A stretch of 64,000 nucleotides of DNA from Batkoa obscura (taxonomy: Eukaryota > Entomophthoromycota > Entomophthoromycetes > Entomophthorales > Batkoaceae): assembly GCA_030770535.1 (NCBI GenBank), contig JASVEC010000042.1, positions 186,001 through 250,000 on the forward strand, written 5' to 3'. A program made the translations under genes and the position numbers. Shown here piece after piece: positions 1-11,193 of the stretch. The notes beneath the pieces were generated by a model. That model made no database searches and had not been told where the DNA came from. It was given only the letters and a program-made list of their open reading frames with translations. How positions within the stretch are numbered: position 1 is the first letter of the stretch; the number at the start of each line of letters is the position of its first letter.

Positions 1-680
1 CATTTAATACTTGAGCACTAGTCGTAGATTGAGTATATATTGATAGGAATAGATAAAATAAAATCAATAGTTTTAATAGCATTTATAATAATCTTAATTT
101 TATTATAATCTTATTTTAAAAACTAATTAAAATCTTAAGGTTATATTTAAAATAATAAATAAATAAAATGAATTTATAAAATTGAATTATTATTGTAAAT
201 TAAGATTATTATATATACTCTTTCTAATTATATATTGATTAAAACTTTTTTATTTCCTCAAAACTAAAATTTTAGTTTGATCTCTATATCTTTACAGTTA
301 CTACGGAAGTTAATTTTTAAGGTAAATCAATTGAGATTGTCTATTTTTACAACTGCCCTTTTAAAATATCTTAATGATTTAATGAATGAAAGTTAAATGT
401 TTTTCGGAACTTTATTTTTTATAACAATATTGATTAGTTTACTATCATTTTTTCTATATTTGTATTCTATTAAGTTTATTAGTTAAAATTCACTCAATTT
501 GTAATTTCTACTTTTTATTATACCTATTTGAAATATTCTTTTTTATTTACTATATTAATTTTTTTAAAACGGAATTATTATTAACTATACAAGTATCAAA
601 TTAATATTAGTTAATTTTAGTAGAATTTTATTTTAGTAAATAGATTTAATGAGTAGAAGGACTAAATTCATAAAATAATA
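1..680. other. AT-rich intergenic DNA
   Basis: No open frame, RNA gene or repeat family member is recognisable here apart from homopolymer-like AT runs. It ends at the left duplication (TA at 679-680) of a short inverted-repeat element. Confidence 0.6.
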
Positions 681-779
681 TGGGGGTGTTTTTTTGACTT
701 CATTACTTTTTCTATCTTTTAAGCGCTATTTGAGTGGAAAGATTGTTAGTAAGATCCTTGAACAAAAATACATCCCCCA
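681..779 (-). mobile_element. short TIR element (MITE), copy 1
   Basis: A ~100-bp element. It begins TGGGGGTG and ends CATCCCCCA, flanked by TA on both sides (679-680, 780-781). The interior carries the family core, with TCATTACTTTTTC near one end, AAGCGCTATTTGAG in the middle and GATTGTTAGTAAGATCCTT near the other. This orientation (TCATTAC first) is called reverse here. It has no coding capacity. Confidence 0.85.
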
Positions 780-1291
780 TATTTTAAAAAAATATTACAT
801 TTAACATTACTTCAACACAATAATACAATTGTTGTTCTCACACTCATACTTTATGAAAAGAGTAGTGTTTTGTTTCATATAAAAAATAACTCATTTTACT
901 TACTACATAACTATAACAAAATAAGAAACTATTGAATTTCCCTTCACAATTAAAAAAATTTACAAAATAAGATATAATAAGCAATGAAAATAAAAAAATA
1001 AAATAAAATTAAAAATTTGTTTAAATAAGTAATTTAAAAAAGAAGAAAAGTAGAATTCGGACTAAAAAGTATCTGGGATCCGACATGGTAAGCATCTACT
1101 TTAAAATGGTTCGTAAGGAAAAGAAGTTCAATTATTAAGGTTAGATAAAAGAAAAAAGAAAGTATTAGTGTAAAATGTGGAAAATAGAAGACGAAAGTTT
1201 GGGTTATAAAAAAGAGATTATATGCGTATCAATTTAGATGATGTTTAAACATCGATCTAAAACCAATTTTTAAAAACTCTTCATCTCATCT
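780..1291. other. 3' flank of the Rho gene
   Basis: AT-rich sequence between the repeat and the stop codon of the Rho GTPase. It presumably holds that gene's 3' UTR. No other feature is seen. Confidence 0.5.
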
Positions 1292-2171
1292 TTAAAGAAT
1301 AACACAGCAACTATCACTTTCTTGAGTTGCTCCACCTCGTACAAACATAGCGGATCTAGTAGCATTATCGAAAACTTCATTAACATTTTCACCTGTTAAG
1401 GCACTACATTCGATAAATTTTCTAGCGCCAATTTGATTGGCTACCTCAGCCCCTTTTGAAGTTGGCACCATCTCTTCTGGTTTAACTGTAGTTAATTTAC
1501 TTCCTTCTCCATCTCTTAAATCTTTTTTTAATCCAACTAATATTACTGGTACTCCTTGACATAAACTATTTACTTCATCTATCCACTATAATCATACACA
1601 TCAATAAGTTTTTAATTATAAGTTACAAAGTGATTACCTTTTCAAGTACATTTTCTAATGAATCGGGAGAATCGACGGAATAACAAATTAATGTTACATT
1701 TGCTTTAGAATACGATAGCGGCCTCAATCTCTATTAATTTTAGTTCAATTACCAATTTTTAAACTTAAATTTTAGTCCTACTTCATATTCTTCTTGACCA
1801 CTAAAATAAACTAGGATTAACATATAGTTTTAAATAATAGAATATATAAGTTTTTAACTTACGCTGTATCCCATAAAGCTAAATTCACTATTTTTCCATC
1901 AATTGTTACTTCTTTGACATAATTTTCAAATACCGTAGGCGTCTTTTTAATATAGGTTAATTAATTAATTTATATCTCAATTTCTTTTTCAATATGCTTA
2001 CATGTTCCTAATACAAAAAAATTAGTTGAGTACTCCTTGCAATCAATTACTTCAAGTTCATTAGTTTACCTTTGGAAAAGTACCCGATACATAAACGGAT
2101 AATAAACTTGTTTTACCACATGCACCATCACCAACAATTACTAATTTACGACTGATCACTGGTTTGGCCAT
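1292..2171 (-). CDS. Rho-family small GTPase (Rho1-like)
   Basis: Predicted 197-residue Rho GTPase, a membrane-tethered switch for actin, polarity and wall synthesis. Six exons by hand splicing: 2070-2171, 2002-2007, 1863-1942, 1782-1800, 1638-1730, 1292-1585; introns are 51-62 nt and GT-AG. Visible motifs: P-loop GDGACGKTS (residues 15-22), switch I PTVFENYV (38-45), DTAGQEEYERLRPLSY (61-76), Rho-type insert near 123-142, ECSAL (159-163) and a C-terminal CVIL box, which predicts geranylgeranylation. Exon 2 is only 6 nt (Glu35-His36); without it the effector loop would be two residues short of all Rho proteins. Oddities: His36 stands where RhoA has Tyr34, and the base-recognition motif reads LKKD instead of NKxD (yeast Rho1 has CKVD). 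The start is the first ATG before the conserved core. The Rho1 subclass is likely but not proven. Confidence 0.88.
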
Positions 2172-4449
2172 GGTTCTTTGAATTGATATTACTTTAAATT
2201 GGAAAAAAACTTTATATTAAAAATTGGAATCTAAAAACAATATATTTCTAGTTTATAACTTCAATAGTAGCGGTAATGAAGTTTCAATTTATAAAGACGA
2301 ATTACAAAAGATAAAAAAAAAGATAAAAAAATGAAAGATAAACAATTGAATTTTCTCAATTTTTCAGTTAACTTAAAACTCCATTTCTGTTACTAAAAAT
2401 AGCGATTACCACCCCATCTTAAAAGCTTCCAATTAGAAGCCAAAATACTATCTAGTTTAGCCTATCATTAGTTATTCAAATCATTAAAGAATTCATTTGG
2501 ATTATTTGGTGTGATCTCATAAGCCAAGTATAGAAATTTGATCATTTTTTTTTTAATAGAAATTTCTTTTGAATTTTGTTTTTATTTAATGTTTTAATAT
2601 TATAATTTTAAATGATTATTTATATTATATTTATATTATTATATATTTATTGTAGTAATAAAAATAGTTATAATAACAATATTCAATAATAATTTAAAAT
2701 ATCCACTATCTTCATTAAAACTGTATTATTAAATCACCCACTTGGAACCAAAACATGGTAATTTTTGATTTGAATTTGAAGTATACAAAAGTTGACCCAT
2801 TTTTTTATATTAGCTTATTTACTTTGTACATTTAATAAGATAAATAAATAAAATACTACATTAAACAAAAAGCACTTTCCTATTTTATTATATTATCATT
2901 AAAATGGTTTAAAGAATTCAAGCATAGAATAAAAAAGAGTCAAAGTTATAAAATATTTAATAGAGAAAGCCTTAAAATTAATTACTATGTATTAAGAAGT
3001 CATTTTATAAGGTTTTATAATATTTTATAACATTTCATTTGAGTGCTTTGGTTTAATTTACTTGTATGTTCTTATAAACTTTTGATTTATTCTTATTAAT
3101 TACAACTTCAACTAATAAATTGACTTCATAAAACATTCACATTGATAATGAAATAACAATAACCAAACATATTAGAAGTTTGAATAAAACTAATAAAACA
3201 TCTGAATTGAAGTTTCAAACCACATATAAATTCGCCTTTTCTCTTCTTTAGAATATTAAGAATTCAATCCTTAATATTGAAATTAATAAAAATGGCCATA
3301 TTTTAATACTAATTTTTAATAAAATAGCATTAAGGTTAGAAGAAGCGGAGTAATACAATAAAAGGAAATGTAAGAATTTTTAATCTAATAAATAAGGTTA
3401 TCTACAAAATAATTTTAAAAAAAGAACCAATTTTTATAATTGTATCAGGGTATTTGTTAAGGGTATTTGTTAAGGGTATTTGTAAAATATTTGATTAATT
3501 GAGGGTATATTCGTTATTGTTTATTACTGTCAATAGAATGACTATCATTACTATTAAAATTATACTTTAGTATATAAATTTTGTTGTTATCTTACTTTGA
3601 CTTTTATAGTAAACCCTCTTATTTTAAACTATATATTATGTGTTTGCGAATGAAAATAAAAAGTATAGTTTAACAAATTGTTATTAAAAGATAAAAAAAA
3701 TTATAACTATGATTCTCAATATTTATACTAAGTCCAATCTTTTAACTGTTAATTATGACTTTCTGTAAAAACAACTAATAAATTTAAAGTGTTATCAGTT
3801 CTTAATAAACACTACATGAAAGTTTTTTCTAATATAATATTAAAATACAATTTCACTAATCTAGTCTAAAGAATATACTTCTCTTTGAATTCAATTTACC
3901 CCTTATCTTTCTAGAATAATTCGTTACTCCATTTTATTTGTAAAGTATTGACCATATTGAATTAACTGCTTTACCTTTCCACTCACTAAATTATTGCTTT
4001 ATATGGTATTCAGCTTATCTTTGTTTTACATAGTTAAGTTTTTGTATCTAAAAAGAATTGGAAAATCTTTCTATTTAAATTACTACCAAATGCTTTAACT
4101 TTGCAATCTGTAAATATTCATTAACTGACAAAATATAAAATTAGAATATTAATAAAGTTTACCTCTTTCACATAAATCTATTTCTTCTCATTTAATTACG
4201 AATAATAAAATTATTAATACCTTTATATAATTATTTTTCAATGTCTTTTCATCATTATACTGTTATATAAGCTTTTAAACCCATTTATGTTGATATACAT
4301 CGAAGTGTTGACATCATTAAGCTTTCATATTTTTAAGAATCTCAGATGAAAATCCACACTAAATATTAAATACATTAAAAACATCGTATTAGTATAGAAG
4401 TTAAATAACTCGTTTATTTTGTTTAAATAAAAACCCACTCAAATTTATC
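2172..4449. other. intergenic, upstream of Rho
   Basis: About 2.3 kb of AT-rich DNA between two minus-strand genes. The Rho promoter should lie at its left end. It contains a three-copy 13-bp tandem repeat at 3448-3486. No gene or family repeat was recognised. Confidence 0.55.
3448..3486. repeat. 13-bp direct tandem repeat, three units
   Basis: Three head-to-tail units of GGGTATTTGTTAA (3448-3460, 3461-3473, 3474-3486; the last ends TAAA instead of TTAA). A looser relative, GAGGGTATATT, follows about 15 bp later. It lies in non-coding DNA. Confidence 0.85.
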
Positions 4450-5463
4450 TCAACGTTCGGAAGGGATATCCCTATATTCTGCAATTTTTACATTTGGTCC
4501 AATATTGTCTTTTGTTCGAACTACAATGGGATCAAAATAAAGTTCTTTGAATGTTTCCATCCAAGTTATTTTTAATCTTGTCAACTCAATTTCAATATCC
4601 TCACCGCTCTTACTTGTAATAATTTTACCTTCACCGTTAACAAGCATATTGTCATTCCCACATCTAGCTATAAACTCAATAGTAATATGAGGGGAGCTTC
4701 CACTGGAGGAAGCATATCCAGTAGAAGTAGGAGGATTAAAAATCAATTCATTTTTTACATCATAATTAAATAATTCAGACTTTAATTGTTTACCTTGAGT
4801 AGTATCCTGATCTAAATGGGCGTTTATAGTATCAATAGATAATGTATGCAACTTTTCAGTAGCCATTTTAGCTTGTTGAGCCTGTGCTCCAACAATTGGA
4901 AAAAAGTTTTGAAATAAACCCATAAGTGAAATAGGGAACCCTTGTAAAGCAGCAGCACGAAACTGGTCTTTTTCTTTTTTTGAATTCCTTCCATTCGAAC
5001 GAGTAGTGTTGGAATCATTATCTGTAAATGCTTGCATTAATTGTTTACCCTGTTTAAAAAATCGATATGCTTTAAAACCAACGTAACTTATACCACCAAT
5101 AAGTACTATACTCATTGGACCTGGAAAATAGAATGATGCTGCCAAAAATAAACCTAAGGAGGTTAACGATTTTAACTTGCCTCGCATTAAATAATATGGC
5201 GCAACTCTTTTAATAAGGAATCCAACAAAACCTCGTTTTATAATAAGGTTATGAGTTTTACATAAGTTGTTATTTTTTACTGTAGAAGGTGAATTAAGGG
5301 AGGGGCTCGTTTTATAGCTTAAACTTTTGAATAAAGAAGGGCTCACTTTGCTTCCTTTCAAGTTGAGTTTACAGAATAAGACTGAGTTTCCTTTTATGAA
5401 TGGTGCTACGTTACTTGTTAATAGTCTTAATTGTAAACTACTTTTAGACATTATCATATTCAT
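4450..5463 (-). CDS. unknown protein, probably mitochondrial membrane
   Basis: Single-exon 337-residue protein that I do not recognise. The first ~85 residues are basic and rich in Ser, Asn and Leu with few acids, as in a mitochondrial presequence. A hydrophobic segment follows at about 99-127 (TSLGLFLAASFYFPGPMSIV and onward), possibly one or two membrane passes, then a basic stretch and a soluble C-terminal half with charged, alternating beta-like sequence. Three Met codons lie close together at the start (residues 1, 3 and 5), so the true start is uncertain by a few residues. It is divergent from the CDP-DAG synthase gene. Mitochondrial location is inferred from composition only. Confidence 0.7.
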   Translation of the reverse strand: MNMIMSKSSLQLRLLTSNVAPFIKGNSVLFCKLNLKGSKVSPSLFKSLSYKTSPSLNSPSTVKNNNLCKTHNLIIKRGFVGFLIKRVAPYYLMRGKLKSLTSLGLFLAASFYFPGPMSIVLIGGISYVGFKAYRFFKQGKQLMQAFTDNDSNTTRSNGRNSKKEKDQFRAAALQGFPISLMGLFQNFFPIVGAQAQQAKMATEKLHTLSIDTINAHLDQDTTQGKQLKSELFNYDVKNELIFNPPTSTGYASSSGSSPHITIEFIARCGNDNMLVNGEGKIITSKSGEDIEIELTRLKITWMETFKELYFDPIVVRTKDNIGPNVKIAEYRDIPSER

Positions 5464-6454
5464 TACTAAATTTCATAAACAAGTAAAAAACTAAATTAAA
5501 TTTCGATTTTATATGAATATCGGACTTGAACAGATCATTATGATGAAACAATGGAAAAAGGATGACCTCATGTCCTTTTCGATTAAGAGCTAATTTTACA
5601 ACTATTAAGCTTGGAAGTGGTTTTCTTTTTTTCTTTGTTTCAATATTTTGTTCACTTTTTTAGTAGCTTAAAATTTGAAAAGAATTTAAATATTTCCTAA
5701 AAAATCATGTCTTAATAAAATTAGTTAGCTATGGAATAGATTTATTTTTCAAAAGGAAGCCTTTTTAATAGGAAGTTTATTTTATTGAAGCATTTGAGTT
5801 TTTTTATTTCTTATTAGTAAATGATGTGTTAATAAGGCTAAATTTAAGGGTGAACTAAGAAAAATTCTGATGATTTGAAAAATCATGTTCTAATAAAATT
5901 GATTGATTGAGGCATATGCAGCAGTTGTTAAATCTCAATTGTGGAATGGCTGACTGTTCATTTCTACTAAAAAATTATGAATTAAACTGTAAATCAACAT
6001 AAACTATTCAGTATGTTGATTATAAAAACTATGATAACTGTTCCTTAATTAAACTTTAACGTTCATAATTTCAAAACTAGAACTACCTTATTAATAAGTT
6101 CACCTCATTTAGATGTTTGAATCTACTTTTATGATATGTTATTAGTAAGTATTATGTTTCTCTCTATATTATTAGGATCAAAGATTACTTTTCAAAAAGA
6201 TAATGGAGAACATTTATAAAGGTTAAAAAATCAAGTGTAATAGATAAGAGATAGCCTGGTAAGAATAAACTGCTTAAAAATCCATTTCTTAATTAAGACC
6301 AATAAAATTCGATTTATTTACTCAAAACTCCAATTTTTTTTCTTCCTTTTTAATAAATTATATTTTTACAACTCATCAAAATATACAATTGTAAAATATA
6401 AGTATATTTATAAAAACAATTTGTATAGTTTAAAGTTCACTTTTTATATTAAAA
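5464..6454. promoter_or_regulatory. divergent intergenic region
   Basis: Nearly 1 kb between divergent genes (unknown membrane protein on minus, CDP-DAG synthase on plus), so it should hold both promoters. Direct inspection gives no clear TATA box, no repeat-family copy and no open frame. Confidence 0.4.
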
Positions 6455-7819
6455 ATGACCAAATCAAAAGCTAAGAAAGCACATAAAGAAGTGATCATTA
6501 ATGAAAAGGCTTCATTGAATAATCCTCCAGCTACAAAGGTAATTTAAAATTTTGTTTTAATTCCGCATCTTAATATCCTTTATTATTAGCTTTTAATAGA
6601 TGAGGAAAACGCCAAAAGATGGAAAAACTGGAGGATTCGTGGGTTTTGGACTATTATAATGGTGGTGGCTTTCTTTATGATTTTATCAGTAGGGCCAATT
6701 CCTACTTTATTACTTATCTTTGCCATACAGATTAGAATCTATCATGAGATCATTAATTTATCAATCATCCCCAACAAAGAGCTTAAGCTTCCTTGGATGC
6801 GAGCTATCAATTGGTAAATTTATTTATTAGCTCTATTTAATTAAGTTTAATCAGTTATTTTTTAATTTCGAAGGTATTTTTTCCTTGTTGCAAATAATTT
6901 TTTGTTTTGGGAATCTCTTATAAAATATTTCAAAGGTAGTATTAATTCAAATACTATTTTAAAATTTTTGGCCACCCATCATCGTTTTAAGTCCTTTTTG
7001 TTCTATTGTTCTGGGTTTGTATTATTTGTTATCAATTTAAAGAAAGGATATTATAGATTTCAATTCCGTATGTTTGCTGTAACCCATATGTTAATTTTGT
7101 TGGTTGTTGCTTCTTCTCATTTTATTGTTGCTAATGTGTTAGAAGGTTTTATTTGGTTTTTACTCCCAGTTTCTTTAGTCATCGTTAATGATATTGGTGC
7201 TTATATGGCTGGTTTCTTTTTTGGACGTACCCCATTAATTGAGTTATCACCTAAGAAAACTTGGGAAGGCTTCATTGGTGGTTTAATTGTCACTGTATTG
7301 TTCGGATTTGGGTTTTCTTATCTCATCTCCCTATCAAATTATTTAATTTGTCCCATTCATGATCTAACTGTTACTTTCTTTAGTACAAATACTTGCACTT
7401 TGAACCCTGTATTTTTACCTGCAACCTATAGGCTACCAGAGTTTATTTCGAGCTATATAGGTATTTCTTCATTAACATTTAAGCCAATCTTATTACACTC
7501 TCTTGTTATGGCTATCTTTGCCTCCCTTATTGCACCCTTTGGGGGTTTTTTTGCATCTGGATTTAAAAGAGCATTTAATATCAAAGATTTTGCTAATGTT
7601 ATTCCAGGTCATGGTGGTTTAACAGATCGATTTGATTGTCAATTTCTTATGGGCGTATTTTCTTACTTCTATTACTCTTCATTTATAAAGATTGGGCGCT
7701 TGGAAGTGGATGGATTATTTGATGCCATAGTTTATAAGTTAACAGCAGATCAACAGATATTTTTATTTAATAAGCTTCAAGAGTATTTAGTTAGTCAAAA
7801 TATTATAAATGTAAATTAA
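6455..7819 (+). CDS. CDS1: CDP-diacylglycerol synthase (phosphatidate cytidylyltransferase)
   Basis: Makes CDP-diacylglycerol from CTP and phosphatidate, the precursor for phosphatidylinositol, phosphatidylserine and cardiolipin, in ER or mitochondrial membranes. Three exons (6455-6538, 6590-6813, 6874-7819; introns 51 and 60 nt) give 417 residues, close to the 450-460 usual for fungi. The N-terminal ~45 residues are basic and soluble. Then come several membrane segments, the conserved VNDIGAY (about residues 207-213), SPKKTWEGFIGG (228-239) and the family signature SGFKRAFNIKDF..IPGHGG (331-351), whose acidic residues bind metal and substrate. The splice joining NW to YFLV restores the conserved NWYF motif. 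Confidence 0.93.
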
Positions 7820-8554
7820 TAGAATGAGGTGGTGATATTAAATATAAAAAATATAATGTTATTATTTTGTTAGCCAAGTTATTATGGGATCCAATTATGC
7901 TTTTTAAATTTTAATAAAGATTTAATATATATTATACTTATTAAATAACTATTTATTATTTTATTAATTATTAATCTATAATCATTATTACCAGAAGTAT
8001 ATTATTTTATTAATCCTGAAACAATTAATTTCATATTTAATTTTATGATCAAAAATCAAAAAACCTTGAAAAGGTCTTAAATTTAAAATTTGTCTAGTTG
8101 TTTTTAGTTAAAAATTAAAACAAGTCTTAAGTTTTTTGTTTATCGTTTTTATAAAATGTGTTGTCGTATTTTGAAAAAAATAAGAAATTTATAAATTGAA
8201 TTATGCAAGCACACATAATAAACATTCATAAAGAGCATTAATTCATAAATCTAATGCCAAGAAACTAATATCTAGAAGAAATATTAATATAAAATAAATT
8301 AATTTATACTTTATCATTAAGTATATTAATTACAGTTTTTATAGTCCTTAAACTTTATTAGAAAACTTCGTTTCAAATTTTAATAGCAGTTAAAACTAGT
8401 CAGCTACTATTTTTAATTATTTGATAATCTCATTCAAACCTCAATCAATTTTTTCATCCATTCAACCCTAAACCTTTGTAAGTAATTAAGGTATATAAAT
8501 AGTGTCATAAATACAATAAACAAATTTCATTTTTATTCAATATAATAATTTAAA
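7820..8554. other. intergenic region with protease promoter
   Basis: AT-rich spacer between two plus-strand genes. The only clear element is a TATA box at 8492-8499. No other gene or repeat is seen. Confidence 0.5.
8492..8499 (+). promoter_or_regulatory. TATA box of the aspartic protease gene
   Basis: TATATAAA, 55 bp upstream of the protease ATG at 8555, matching the eukaryotic TATA consensus. Two other genes for which I can see this element in the window encode a secreted protein and a regulator. Confidence 0.6.
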
Positions 8555-9689
8555 ATGATGAATTTGGCATTAATAGCAATAATATTAATATTTAATCTCA
8601 TCTCAATTTCCAGTACTATAATTAAAAAACGAGACAACAAAGTGAGCATCAAGCTCGATTTAATCGGTAAAAATGGGTATTATTATGGTGAGATAGGGCT
8701 TGGGACTCCAGCCCAAAAGTTTCGAGTTATTTTTGATACCGGTTCTTCCGACTTATGGGTAGCCTCAAAAAATCAATTAACTTCAAATGTCAACTCAGCT
8801 ATCCTTCATAATTATTACAACTCTGGTTCTTCCAACTCATTTCTAAATTTGAAAAAACCTTTTTCAATTCAGTATGGCTCTGGAGGAGTGATTGGCCAAG
8901 AAAGTATGGATATATTAACAGTTGGTAAGGTAGCGATTGCTAATCAAACATTTGGAATAAGCAATAGTGACAAGATACTCAATGGCGATTTTGATGGCAT
9001 TATGGGATTAGGATATCCAGATTTAAGCCATAACAAAATAGCCTCTCCATTTCAAAGTATGGTAGAAAATGAGATATTAATACAAAATAAGTTGTCATAT
9101 TATATTAATAAAGATCAAAAAAGCGGAGAGATCTTATTTGGAGATATTAATAAAAAGAAATTTAAAGGGGATTTGGTTTATTCCAAGGTTAATGAACAGA
9201 AATATTGGCAGGTGGATTTGTCGAAGTTGAATATTAATCAAAAAGGTTATAATTTGAGTGCTTCTAGTGCTGCTATCGATACCGGGACTTCCTACTTTGT
9301 TTTACCCACTAAAGATGCAGCTTTAGTTAATTCAAAATTAAATTCAGCATTAACCCCTAATAACGAAGGGTTTTACTCTATCTCTTGTGATATTAATAGT
9401 TTACCAACACTTAAATTTCAGCTTGGAAATTATAATGTTGCATTGGAGCCCAATGATTATATTATAAAGTCATCGCCAGTTTTATGTTATTCACCGTTTT
9501 TAAGTAATGACAAAGTAAGTTTTTATTATAAGTATGAGCATCAATAGTTGTTTATATCACCAATTTTAGATTAATATATGGGTACTTGGCAATACATTAA
9601 TTAAAAAATATTATACAGTATTTGATTTAGAAGAAAACCAAGTTGGATTTGGTAAGTTTAAATTTAATCCTTGTATATCCAAATATTAA
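8555..9689 (+). CDS. secreted pepsin-like aspartic protease (A1 family)
   Basis: Two exons (8555-9514 and 9570-9689, 55-nt intron) give 359 residues. A signal peptide covers about residues 1-20. The mature domain has the first catalytic motif FDTGSSDLW (Asp61), flap QYGSG (Tyr107), FDGIMGLGY, and the second catalytic motif IDTGTSY (Asp242). The second exon supplies the conserved C-terminal WVLGNTLIKKYYTVFDLEE and VGFG, so ignoring the intron would lose the family end. Two cysteines (278, 311) fit the usual C-lobe disulphide. Oddity: only about 20 residues, including a KKR site near 24-26, separate the signal from the catalytic body, far shorter than the ~45-residue pepsin prosegment. Role: extracellular protein digestion, inferred from family. 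Confidence 0.93.
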
Positions 9690-9946
9690 CCCTTCCATTA
9701 TAGCATTGGCTACATGAGTTTTGTATATTTTTAAAAGTTTATAATAAAAATTTATTGGTATTTTTACTACCTAAGCATATTAATTCATTTTAATTTATCT
9801 AAAAAGTTTTATTTAACTTTACTGAAATAAGAATAAGAACAGAGCAAGTAAACATTTTCTGCATAAAAAGATATTCATATAATAATTCAAATCATCTTTT
9901 AGTTTACTTTTAGATTAAAAAATAGTTAAGCTTAAAAGAGAACATA
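9690..9946. other. 3' flank of protease gene
   Basis: Short AT-rich spacer. Nothing recognised. Confidence 0.4.
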
Positions 9947-10042
9947 TGGGAATTTATTTTTTTGTTTAAGAATCTTACTACCTTTCTCCTCAAATAGTGC
10001 TTAAAAAAAGGAAAAAGTAATGAATCAAAAAAAACATCCCTA
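9947..10042 (+). mobile_element. short TIR element (MITE), copy 2
   Basis: Forward-orientation copy (TTTAAGAATCTTAC first, AGTAATGAA near the right end). The ends TGGGAAT and CATCCCTA are somewhat degraded. TA flanks both ends (9945-9946, 10043-10044). Confidence 0.75.
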
Positions 10043-10049
10043 TATGGAA

Positions 10050-10800
10050 ATAGGAATAAGACCAGATTCAATAAATTTAGATCATTATAATAAACAAGCT
10101 ATATCAGTATTAGGTTTTGGTGTATTATATTTAAAAGATGATAAAACAATAGGCAAAGTTTACTTTGATTACTTATCTGAAGTATAAAATCATGATTCAG
10201 TATATACAGGAGATTGTTTAGGTTCACAAAAATTAATATATGAGTAGATACAAGAAACCATTTTAAATCTCAAGAGTTTTTAATTTATATTTAAAGAAAT
10301 TCCTAAAATAGATGGGGATGACTTTTTTGGTTTCATTACTTTTTCCATTTTTCTGAGCGCCATTTATTTGAGCGATAAAATTGCTAATAAAATTCTCAAA
10401 CAAAAAATACATCCCCAGATAGTAATTTAAATATTGATCTTGGTTTTTTTGCTGAACATCATAGAAAAAGTATAGCTGATGGACATTTTGGAAACCTTTC
10501 AAAATGGAAAAGTAGCTTTGAAGCACTAGGTAAAATAGAATATATCGATCAATTAATTTTAAGATCTGAGGCTTTTATTTGTGAACATAATAAAATTAAT
10601 ACTTCAACTATTAATAATGAGAAAACGGATATAATTTTTAAAAAGCGTGAAAGAAACAAAAACACAAAAAAATAATAGAAATATAAGGCATTAAGGAGTA
10701 TTTACACTTTATTAAACGTAATGACAAACTACATTGCTATCCAGTATCTAATAGATAAAAAAAGCAATATAGTTCTAATTAAAGTCATAGAATCTATAGG
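10050..10800 (+). pseudogene. decayed DNA transposase-like fragment
   Basis: The translation shows protein-like blocks in shifting frames but no intact frame. One block before the nested repeat includes VLGFGVLYLKDDKTIGKVYF followed by DYLSEV; one after it includes FFAEHHRKSIADGHFGNLSK; a later block reads EYLHFIKRNDKLHCYPVSNR. The E-H-H-x-K-S-x-x-D-G-H-F-G pattern resembles the late catalytic region of some DDE-type DNA transposases, but I cannot name the superfamily. A ~100-bp MITE sits inside it. I see no terminal repeats that would bound a whole element. The coding match is by eye only. Confidence 0.4.
10313..10417 (-). mobile_element. short TIR element (MITE), copy 3, nested
   Basis: Ends TGGGGATG and CATCCCCA; flanks GA on both sides (10311-10312 and 10418-10419), a clean non-TA 2-bp duplication. 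It is inserted in the transposase-like fragment, so it is younger than that fragment. It carries a small internal insertion (TTATTTGAGCG where most copies read TATTTGAGCG). Confidence 0.88.
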
Positions 10801-11093
10801 AAACAGAAAAATCAAAAGACCAACCTCAGCTTATCTTACGAAAATAACAAAGAATTTAAAAATTTCAATATTTACTAAGCAAGTAAGTAGTTTGCTAAAT
10901 GATAGAAATAGATTATTAAATATTATATTGCTTAAGTTATTAACAGCTAAGTCAATAAATAGCCAAAGAACAAGTAATTATTGTAATGTGTAAAAATTAT
11001 TATTATATCATTTGTATCATATATGGATGGTTAATTATAGTTTTAAGGCTAACTATTCCCTCCCATGCAGCTCTTTATTAACTTAGTAATATA
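10801..11093. other. AT-rich spacer between repeats
   Basis: Contains the tail of a 90-codon open frame (10721-10993) that has no recognisable family and overlaps the decayed fragment in another frame. I treat it as chance. Confidence 0.4.
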
Positions 11094-11193
11094 TGGGGAT
11101 GTGTTTTTTAGTTTCATTACTTTTCCATTTTTCAAACGTTATTTAAGTGGAAAAACTGCTAGTAAAATTCTTAAACGAAAAAATACATCCTCA
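11094..11193 (-). mobile_element. short TIR element (MITE), copy 4
   Basis: Ends TGGGGATG and CATCCTCA; TA duplications at 11092-11093 and 11194-11195. Reverse orientation, complete length. Confidence 0.85.

Noticed and set aside
2480-2540. Short minus-strand coding-like stretch (LAYEITPNNPNEFFNDLNN) upstream of the Rho start
   Set aside because: Only about 20 codons, closed by stops, and no splice path to the Rho gene was found.
10263-10526. Open frame on minus strand
   Set aside because: It is produced mainly by the MITE at 10313-10417.
10721-10993. 90-codon plus-strand frame
   Set aside because: No family resemblance; another frame of the same DNA gives a better match to the transposase-like fragment.
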